DNA from: Halopolyspora algeriensis
GTDB lineage: Bacteria > Actinomycetota > Actinomycetes > Mycobacteriales > Pseudonocardiaceae
Length of the DNA stretch: 64,000 nt
Assembly (NCBI RefSeq): GCF_003337235.1
Contig: NZ_QPJC01000003.1
Span: 37,724 to 101,723, forward strand
Direction of reading: 5' to 3'
Notes under the pieces: model-generated
The model's database searches: none
Told to the model about the DNA's origin: nothing
What the model saw: the letters and a program-made list of their open reading frames with translations, nothing else
Shown: positions 58,468-64,000 of the stretch, piece by piece
Layout: each line of letters begins with the position of its first letter
How positions within the stretch are numbered: position 1 is the first letter of the stretch
Translations under genes and position numbers: made by a program

Positions 58468-58832
58468 TGCCGCGCCGGATCACCCACTTTCAGCAGGACC
58501 AGCTCGACCGCGTGGCCCGCTTCGCCGATGCCGACGGAGACCGGCTGCAGCTGCGGGTCGCCGACACGGCCGAGCGCAACTGCCGCGACGTGCCCACCGA
58601 GGTGTTCTTCCCGGCCACGGACGAATACAGCGACCAGCAGGCCCGGTTGACCGAGCGCCTCCGGATCCAGCAGCAGTGCCGCGGCTGCCCGGTCGCTGAT
58701 GAGTGCCTGGCCGGCGCGCTGCTGCGCGGCGAGCGCTTCGGCGGCTGGGGCGGAGTCGCCCAACCGGACTTCCAAGCCATCGGCCGCCTCTTCCGCACCC
58801 GGCACAAGCGCAGGCAGGAGGAGGCGGCATGA
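58467..58832 (+). CDS. WhiB-like iron-sulfur protein
   Basis: A 121-residue Wbl protein. Four Cys for the 4Fe-4S cluster: NCRDVP, then QQCRGCPVADEC (CxxCxxxxxC). The turn motif is GGWGGV and the basic end RTRHKRRQEE follows. Wbl proteins bind sigma factors or DNA in response to redox. Occurrence on mobile elements is known for phages and ICEs. Overlaps both neighbours, so cotranscribed. Confidence 0.85.
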   Translation: MPRRITHFQQDQLDRVARFADADGDRLQLRVADTAERNCRDVPTEVFFPATDEYSDQQARLTERLRIQQQCRGCPVADECLAGALLRGERFGGWGGVAQPDFQAIGRLFRTRHKRRQEEAA

Positions 58833-59821
58833 GCGAGATCGCCCACATGGCCGACTACCGCCGCCTGGACTCCGGCCTCTACGCCCCCTGCGAGACCACA
58901 CCACCGGCCGAGGCCGAGCCGATTCGGAACCCGCCCGAACAGCCCGAACAGGCCGGTGTGGCCGACCCGGTTCCCGAGGTCGATGGGCGTACCGAGCGGG
59001 TGCGGGCACTCGAGATCGAGGTGGCCGAGCGCGAGGAGATCGCCGCGCTGCAGGCCCAGCGCGCCGAAACCCACGTGGAATCGGCGACCACGCAGGTGCT
59101 GCGGCAGCAGTCGGCCGATGCCGAGGACAAACGCCGCGAACTGGCCAACCCGGCCCGCATCGCCCTGCGGGACGGGCGAGCCCAGTTCTGGATCACCGTG
59201 TCGGCCTTCCTCGCGGCGCTGATCGCGCTGGGCTGGTCGACGGCCAACGTGCAGGCCACCGCCGCGATGGGCGCGCCTGCCGGCTCGCCGGGCTGGTGGC
59301 TGGCCTGGGGCGTGGAACCACTGATCAGCGCCGCGCTGCTGACGGTGATGGGCGCCAAGGCCTACCTGGCCACCCGCCAGGTCACCATCACCGACCGCTG
59401 GGTCGATCTCGCCCAATGGGTGCCGCTGGGCTACACCATCGCGCTGAACTGCTGGATGAGCCTGCCCGCCCCGGTGCTGACCCACCCGGCCACCGAACTC
59501 GTGCGCGGGTTGCTCGTGCACAGCGTCGGCCCGGCCGTGGTGGTGCTGCTCGTGCACGCGCTGCCGGTGCTGTGGCAGGCCTTCATCAGGCTGCACAGCC
59601 GCTCGGCAGCAGGCTTTCAGAACCCTTCCGAACAGCCACGACCGGACATCGACCACCAGCGCGCCCAGCAGCTGCTCGACATCGTGCGCCCCGCCTACCA
59701 AGCAGGCGAAATCACCGGCGGTGTCTCGACGATCAGCCGATACCTGCGAGCCCGCGGCCACCGGGTCGGCACCCCGATGTCGATGTGGTTGCGCGACGCC
59801 CTCAAACAGGAGGCCGCATGA
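58829..59821 (+). CDS. DUF2637 membrane protein (Spd-type)
   Basis: A 330-residue protein from ATG 58829 with GGAGGAGG before it. N-terminal coiled coil (60-115), then three or four membrane helices (FWITVSAFLAALIALGWST; PLISAALLTVMGA; WVPLGYTIALNCWMSL; VGPAVVVLLVHALPVLW), and a C-terminal helical domain (DIVRPAYQAGEITGGVSTISRYLRARGH). DUF2637 proteins are typical of AICEs and Streptomyces plasmids, where spd genes help spread transferred DNA. Confidence 0.75.
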   Translation: MSEIAHMADYRRLDSGLYAPCETTPPAEAEPIRNPPEQPEQAGVADPVPEVDGRTERVRALEIEVAEREEIAALQAQRAETHVESATTQVLRQQSADAEDKRRELANPARIALRDGRAQFWITVSAFLAALIALGWSTANVQATAAMGAPAGSPGWWLAWGVEPLISAALLTVMGAKAYLATRQVTITDRWVDLAQWVPLGYTIALNCWMSLPAPVLTHPATELVRGLLVHSVGPAVVVLLVHALPVLWQAFIRLHSRSAAGFQNPSEQPRPDIDHQRAQQLLDIVRPAYQAGEITGGVSTISRYLRARGHRVGTPMSMWLRDALKQEAA

Positions 59822-59988
59822 GCGGCAAACCGATCGCGGCCGGTGCCTGGCGCTGCGAAGGCCACTGGCAAGCCGACAACCAAATGGACATCTGGCAGTG
59901 CCTCGACGAGGTCGTCCTCGATGCGCTGCGTGAGCCCGGCGAGCTCGATGATGAGGAGGGATCCGGCGATGGCCACGACCAGACGTGA
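59818..59988 (+). CDS. Small acidic element protein
   Basis: A 56-residue acidic protein (MSGKPIAAGAWRCEGHWQAD, ending in a Glu/Asp-rich tail). ATG overlaps the previous stop by 4 nt, GGAGG upstream. No family recognised. Confidence 0.55.
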   Translation: MSGKPIAAGAWRCEGHWQADNQMDIWQCLDEVVLDALREPGELDDEEGSGDGHDQT

Positions 59989-60397
59989 GCCCCAGCGGGT
60001 GCGGCGTGCTCGACGCCGAGCGGCGTATCACGCCGACCGCGCCCGCAAGGCCACCACACCGGCGCAGCGCTACCGGGTTGCCGAGGACGCCTTGGTCAGC
60101 GCGGTGGCCCACGCGCCGCAGCCGGCCGGCACGGCCCGCACGGTGCACGGCGAGGTGGCCGAGCACGCCCGCAAGGTCCTCGAGCGCCTTGAACTCGGCT
60201 CGGCCAGCGCGGCCCTGGCCGAGCATCACCTGTCCCGATCGGGCACCGAGCGGCAGCGGCTGGCGGCCGCGTTGATGTGTCTGCGCGGTCTGATCGCCCG
60301 CTTGCCGGATACCGAGCGTGATCGCTTGTACGAGCACTACGCGCGCCATCTCGACGAGGAGGCGCACCGCATCAGCACACAGAGAGGTGATTGGTGA
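59969..60397 (+). CDS. Unknown basic helical element protein
   Basis: A 142-residue Ala/Arg-rich helical protein from ATG 59969 (GAGGAGGG upstream): MATTRREPQRVRRARRRAAY at the N terminus suggests nucleic-acid contact. Overlaps both neighbouring genes. Unrecognised. Confidence 0.6.
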   Translation: MATTRREPQRVRRARRRAAYHADRARKATTPAQRYRVAEDALVSAVAHAPQPAGTARTVHGEVAEHARKVLERLELGSASAALAEHHLSRSGTERQRLAAALMCLRGLIARLPDTERDRLYEHYARHLDEEAHRISTQRGDW

Positions 60398-60915
60398 TGC
60401 CCATCCCGGATCCCTGGGCCGATCCGGACTCGACGCGGGCACCCGCGCACGAGCACGCGCACGCCCACGCGCGCGAGGCAGTCCCCCAACCCACGGAATC
60501 CGCCGACACTGCCGGTGAGGTCGTGCCGTTTCCCGGCATCACGACCTCGCAGGACACGGACAGTGACTCCACCGGGCAGATGGCGCCGACAGAACAGGTC
60601 CCGCTTGCGAAACGGTCTGGGTGGAACTCGGCCGCAGCGGTGTGGGCCGTCGAGGCCCGTGAGACCGCTGCCGCTGCCATGGACGGCTCGGTGTGGCGGG
60701 CACGGCCGCCGTCGCTGCGTGATCTCCACGCCCGTGTCCAGCGCGCCGAGTGGGCCGGCGACATTCCCGCACTGCGCGCCGTCGGCCAGTGGTTCGGTTA
60801 TCTGTCACTGGCGATCACCGCCATCGGCTACGCGCTGCTGTGGATCGCGCGGAGGCCGTTCCGGCTCGTGTTGACCGTCTTGATCACCGTCCTGGTCGTC
60901 GTCCTGGCGATCTGA
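60397..60915 (+). CDS. Element membrane protein with His-rich N terminus
   Basis: A 172-residue protein from ATG 60397 (overlaps the previous stop, TGATG). The N terminus has a His/Ala stretch HEHAHAHAREA, a long polar region, and a C-terminal pair of membrane helices (YLSLAITAIGYALLWIA and PFRLVLTVLITVLVVVLAI). Possibly a Spd-type transfer protein. Confidence 0.6.
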   Translation: MPIPDPWADPDSTRAPAHEHAHAHAREAVPQPTESADTAGEVVPFPGITTSQDTDSDSTGQMAPTEQVPLAKRSGWNSAAAVWAVEARETAAAAMDGSVWRARPPSLRDLHARVQRAEWAGDIPALRAVGQWFGYLSLAITAIGYALLWIARRPFRLVLTVLITVLVVVLAI

Positions 60916-60933
60916 GCACAAAGGAGGGAAGTC

Positions 60934-61341
60934 ATGTCCTGGGCCATCATGATCGTCGCGTTCGGCCTGCTGTGGGTGATCTGGAAGCGCAAGAAAGCCA
61001 GCCCTTGGTGGCTGAAGGCATCGCTGGTGTTCATCGGCGGCGCCAGCCTCGCCGAAACCTCGCTCGGCGCGTGGCTGGCGGCGCGGCTGACCGACATTGC
61101 CGGTCTAATTCCCGCCCCCAACGCGTATGTGATCGGCGGAGCCACGCTGATCCTGCTGGTGCTGACCATCTACGACATCGGCGTGGACCGGAAGGCGGAC
61201 AAGACCTCGCTGATCTGTCTGACGATTCTGCCGGTGCTGTTCCTCGCCGGAATCGGCCCGCTCGCCGAGGCCGGCTCCGGCCTGTCCGAGGCCATCGCCC
61301 AGGTCGGTGCGAACAGCATCGGCCGGTTGATCGGGGGCTGA
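60934..61341 (+). CDS. Element membrane protein (Spd-like)
   Basis: A 135-residue hydrophobic protein with about four membrane helices (MSWAIMIVAFGLLWVIW; ASLVFIGGASLAETSLGAWL; YVIGGATLILLVLTIYDIG; SLICLTILPVLFLAGIGPL). AAGGAGGG precedes the start. Similar small membrane proteins precede the FtsK-type gene in AICEs. Confidence 0.65.
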   Translation: MSWAIMIVAFGLLWVIWKRKKASPWWLKASLVFIGGASLAETSLGAWLAARLTDIAGLIPAPNAYVIGGATLILLVLTIYDIGVDRKADKTSLICLTILPVLFLAGIGPLAEAGSGLSEAIAQVGANSIGRLIGG

Positions 61342-61342
61342 C

Positions 61343-62575
61343 ATGGGTGCCGACCTGATCATCGCGATGGTCCTGGCGGCGGGAGCCACGCACGCCTGGG
61401 AACAGGGCAAGCGCCGCTCCGCTGCCGCGTGGGCCGAGGCTCGCCGCCGAGCTGAACAGCGGGGCGCTGCTCGGGAACGTGCTCGTCAGGAGCGAGCCCG
61501 AGCTCGCAGCCGACGCTTCGACCACGCTCGCACCGCCGGGCCTCGGGATCCACTGTGGTGGGCCTACGCCACCGGGTGGCTGGTGGTCGGCTCGGTCGCA
61601 GCCGTTGGTGCGGGCCTGGCCGGTGCCTATTCGGGCGCTGTCACCGGTGCTCGTGGTGGCTACAGGGCAGGCCGCGAGAGCGCGAAGAAGGGCCGGTCCT
61701 ACCGGGAGACGTGGCGACAGTGGCGCACCCGCGACTGGATCGACACCGAGCGGTGCGCTCGCTGCGGCGGCTACGTGTCGGTCGATGACCTCGTCGCCGC
61801 TTCGGAGTTCGGCTGGGTGTGCCCGGACTGCGTGCCCGGCTCAGCTGCCGAGCAGCCCTCGGCTTCGGTCGAGGACGAGCCCACCGTGCGGGCCGAGACC
61901 AACGGGCACAAACGGCGATCCCGCGAACGAACCCGAGAGTGGACGGCCGGACAGTCGCCGCGCTGCATGCAGTGCGGCAGCCCCGCCAAAGACGACTGGG
62001 TGCTGTGCGTCCTGTGCGCGCGGCTGCGCTACGAGCAGCGGCGGGCACAGAACAAGCCCCGGATGCGGTGCTGCCAATGGTGCGCCCGCGAAGTCGAGGC
62101 GGACCTGCTGGACGCCGACGGATGGTGCCGGCGATGCGCCGAACTGCACGAGGCCGGCGCCATGGACGACACGAACGAGCACCCTCACCGGATCCACGTC
62201 GATGCCGAACGGCTCGACGACCAGGAAGAAACCACGAAGGAGGACCCCATGCCCGAACTGCCCGCTGCTGCTCCGGTCGCTGCCACCGGTGAGGGCTACA
62301 CCGACACCGTCCAGTCCCTGTCGTCGCTGGCGAAGCTGCTGGCCAAAGCGCACGAGGAAGTCGCCAACCTCGGCGACATGCTCACCGCCAACAGCCTCGA
62401 TGCGGAAACACTGGGTCAGATCAACGAGCTGGCCGACCTGCTCGACACCGCCGCACCGATGGCCGACACGTTGCACAAGCACGTCGAGTCTCGCCATGCC
62501 CCGGTTGCCGACGCCATGGCCGGCGCTGGCGGATCAAGCAACGTCGCCACGAAGTCCTGGTACGACCAGTACTGA
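61343..62575 (+). CDS. Membrane-anchored protein with multiple zinc ribbons
   Basis: A 410-residue protein. Arg/Ala-rich N terminus, two membrane helices (~70-108, GWLVVGSVAAVGAGLAGAYSGAVTGA), then at least three CxxC-paired zinc ribbons: CARCGG...CPDC, CMQCGS...CVLC, CCQWC...CRRC. A helical acidic C-terminal part follows (SLSSLAKLLAKAHEEVANLGDML). Two bases after the previous stop. Likely DNA- or partner-binding at the membrane beside the translocase; not recognised as a named family. Confidence 0.65.
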   Translation: MGADLIIAMVLAAGATHAWEQGKRRSAAAWAEARRRAEQRGAARERARQERARARSRRFDHARTAGPRDPLWWAYATGWLVVGSVAAVGAGLAGAYSGAVTGARGGYRAGRESAKKGRSYRETWRQWRTRDWIDTERCARCGGYVSVDDLVAASEFGWVCPDCVPGSAAEQPSASVEDEPTVRAETNGHKRRSRERTREWTAGQSPRCMQCGSPAKDDWVLCVLCARLRYEQRRAQNKPRMRCCQWCAREVEADLLDADGWCRRCAELHEAGAMDDTNEHPHRIHVDAERLDDQEETTKEDPMPELPAAAPVAATGEGYTDTVQSLSSLAKLLAKAHEEVANLGDMLTANSLDAETLGQINELADLLDTAAPMADTLHKHVESRHAPVADAMAGAGGSSNVATKSWYDQY

Positions 62576-62591
62576 TCTGCCTGGTGCGTGT

Positions 62592-62617
62592 CCCGCCCCA
62601 GCATCTGTTGGGGCGGG
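62592..62617 (+). promoter_or_regulatory. Hairpin before the FtsK/SpoIIIE gene
   Basis: A perfect 9-bp inverted repeat (62592-62600 with 62609-62617), 8-nt loop, in the 76-bp gap before the translocase. It may be an attenuator or processing signal; loop and flanks differ from the three-copy motif. Confidence 0.45.
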
Positions 62618-62651
62618 GTGCGGACCAGGGCAGCTCACCAAGGGAGTTCTG

Positions 62652-64000
62652 ATGGTCGCGAAGACCCCACCGAAGCCGGACACCGAAGCATCTCCCGCCA
62701 CCATCGAGGAGTCGACCGGCACCGAAGCGTTGCGCCAGGTGCGGACCGAAACCGTGCGGCTCGGCAAGCGCTGGCGTCGGCAGGTTCTGCCGCTGGCCGT
62801 ACTCGGAGGCACCCACGGCATCGGCGCCGCCTCGGCATCTCTGGCCGGGTCTGCCGCGCTGGTGCCGGTCGCTGCCGGCTGGGCCGGTGCCGCCGGGGCC
62901 TACGGCTACGCGCACCGGAACGCCTCCCGCTGGGACCGGGCGTATGCCGGGCTGGCCGCGGTGGGCTCGGCCGGATGGCAGGCAGCGCTCGCCTTGACCG
63001 GTGCCGACGGCATCACCGCGAGCCTGCTGTGGGCCTGCGGCTGCGCCCTGTCGGTGCCCTACTGGGTGCGCCACGCCGAGCCGGACCCGGACGTGACTGC
63101 CGAGCTCGCCACCCCCGCACCGCGTACGGCGCTGCCGGTCGCTCCGGGAACCGCCGACATGCGGGTCCGGCTGTGGGACGAGCACATGGCCGCCCACGGC
63201 AAATCCCTGCCCGGTTCGACGATCAGCGACATCGCCGCATTCGACTACGGCTGGAAAGCCGCCATCACCCTGGCGATCGGCGAGCACTGGCACACCATCA
63301 TGAGCGCCCGCAAAGCGATCCTGTCGGTCTACAACCTCCCCGACGGGCGCGTGTTCGTCGAACCCATCCCGGGCGCCTCGGTGCGCACAGCCCGGATCAC
63401 CGTGCTCACCAGCGACCCACTGCAGTCGGTGCGGCGCTGGCAAGCTCCGAGCCTGGATCCCGCCACCGGAACGTTTCCCATCATGACCACCGCCGACGGG
63501 GAGCTGCTGCACTTCCGGTTCTTCTGGCCCGGTGGGGGCGGCACCCACGCTCTGGTGTCCGGCGTGAACGGCTCCGGCAAAACCAAGGTGCTCGATCTGA
63601 TCCTCGGCGAGGCCGTCGCCTCGGACCGGATCGTGCCGATGGTCGTCGACGGCGGCGAGGGCGCCTCGCTGCCGCAGTGGAAAGACCGTTCCGAGCTGTT
63701 CGCCGAAACTCCGCAGGATGCCCGCACGGTGCTGCGCTATGCGCTACGGCTGATGGACCGGCGCCGTCCGGTGCTGAAACGCCAGGGCGGTGGCTCCATC
63801 GAACCGAGCCCGCACCTGCCGCTGATCTGCATCGTCATCGACGAGGCCCACAAGCTGCTGATGGACGACGAGGACGAGGGCGTCAACAACAAGGACATCA
63901 AGCGCATGTGCGAGAAGTTGACGCAGGAAGGCCGCAAGTTCGGGATCTCCCTGGTGCTGGCCACACAGGTACCGTCGGCCACCCAGCTCGGCGGGTCGAC
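62652..64000 (+). CDS. FtsK/SpoIIIE-type DNA translocase (Tra), partial
   Basis: An open frame from ATG 62652 (AGGGAG 5 nt upstream) that runs off the window, 449 residues seen. Two N-terminal hydrophobic segments (about 52-90 and 105-135), then the ATPase: Walker A GVNGSGKT, Walker B LICIVIDEAHKLL, and FGISLVLATQVPSATQL. Such proteins (TraB/TraSA) move double-stranded DNA between mycelia in AICE conjugation. The C-terminal DNA-recognition part is outside the window. Confidence 0.9.
   Translation, partial: MVAKTPPKPDTEASPATIEESTGTEALRQVRTETVRLGKRWRRQVLPLAVLGGTHGIGAASASLAGSAALVPVAAGWAGAAGAYGYAHRNASRWDRAYAGLAAVGSAGWQAALALTGADGITASLLWACGCALSVPYWVRHAEPDPDVTAELATPAPRTALPVAPGTADMRVRLWDEHMAAHGKSLPGSTISDIAAFDYGWKAAITLAIGEHWHTIMSARKAILSVYNLPDGRVFVEPIPGASVRTARITVLTSDPLQSVRRWQAPSLDPATGTFPIMTTADGELLHFRFFWPGGGGTHALVSGVNGSGKTKVLDLILGEAVASDRIVPMVVDGGEGASLPQWKDRSELFAETPQDARTVLRYALRLMDRRRPVLKRQGGGSIEPSPHLPLICIVIDEAHKLLMDDEDEGVNNKDIKRMCEKLTQEGRKFGISLVLATQVPSATQLGGS

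Larger units (their letters stand above)
41429..64000. mobile_element. Integrative element (AICE-like) carrying type I-C CRISPR-Cas, right end outside window
   Basis: From the tRNA-Arg 3' end the content changes from conserved core genes to: integrase-GntR fusion, CRISPR array, cas operon, XRE/flavoprotein pair, XRE facing an excisionase-like gene, and an AICE transfer block (WhiB-like, DUF2637/Spd membrane proteins, FtsK/SpoIIIE). Integrase at the tRNA, an Xis-like gene and a single FtsK-type translocase are the hallmarks of actinomycete integrative conjugative elements. At least 22.5 kb. A replication gene (RepSA/RepAM/prim-pol) has not been seen and may lie past the end. Alternative: two accreted islands, with CRISPR-Cas resident between them. 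Confidence 0.75.

Noticed and set aside
62592-62617. Fourth copy of the three-copy hairpin motif
   Set aside because: The loop and downstream box differ; only a generic GC hairpin is shared.

Overview
The window is high-GC actinobacterial chromosome. Gene content and order point to a Pseudonocardiales-type organism. From about 5 kb to 41 kb the genes follow, with insertions, the order of the Mycobacterium tuberculosis block clpX-clpP2-clpP1-tig ... nei-rpiB-(mycothiol nitroreductase)-pepN-(DUF5130)-HNH-glbO-(aglA position)-(acyl-CoA thioesterase)-gdh-ettA-ssb (Rv2457c to Rv2478c). GTG starts, TGATG/ATGA overlaps, mycothiol-type redox proteins and the giant NAD-glutamate dehydrogenase agree with this.

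Layout. (1) 1-2.4 kb is a small rearranged islet: two near-identical copies of a DUF5753-DUF397 block (WhiJ/AbaA-cluster type) flank a Phd/PIN toxin-antitoxin pair, followed by remnants that look like Imm1 immunity genes. (2) 2.4-5 kb: fdhD and two alpha/beta hydrolases. (3) 5.1-10 kb: the protein quality-control group clpX, clpP2, clpP1 and tig, all on the minus strand. (4) 10-16.9 kb: tRNA-Pro, tRNA-Gly, a DHA2 efflux pump, a 2H phosphoesterase, a DUF1542 protein, an endonuclease VIII-like glycosylase, rpiB and an MBL-fold hydrolase. (5) 16.9-41 kb: a VapBC pair, a nitroreductase-like DsbA protein that lacks its second active-site cysteine, pepN, DUF5130, HNH, a prolyl oligopeptidase, MscS, a group II truncated haemoglobin, two tandem GH13-like proteins that have lost catalytic residues, a thioesterase, NAD-glutamate dehydrogenase, an 827-residue unknown protein, ettA and ssb.

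(6) From 41.4 kb to the window end lies what reads as one integrative element inserted at tRNA-Arg(TCT). It begins with a tyrosine integrase fused to a GntR winged helix. Next come a CRISPR array of 33 repeats and a complete type I-C operon (cas3-cas5c-cas8c-cas7-cas4-cas1-cas2). After that are a regulator/flavoprotein pair, a second XRE regulator facing an excisionase-like gene across a promoter/operator region, and an actinomycete ICE (AICE) transfer module: DNA-binding protein, WhiB-like protein, several Spd-type membrane proteins, a multi-zinc-ribbon protein and a partial FtsK/SpoIIIE translocase running off the end. The CRISPR-Cas system therefore sits between the integrase and the excision/transfer genes, as cargo would. 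No second copy of the tRNA 3' end was seen in the window, so the far boundary is outside it.

Most notable points: the CRISPR-Cas cargo on an AICE-like element; a well-formed internal ribosome-binding site in cas8c predicting a separate Cas11c subunit; a spacer whose translation matches the N-terminal motif of serine recombinases; the integrase-GntR fusion; and a hairpin motif repeated three times in the AICE leader with compensatory stem changes, a conserved loop and a conserved downstream box, each copy placed ahead of a start codon.
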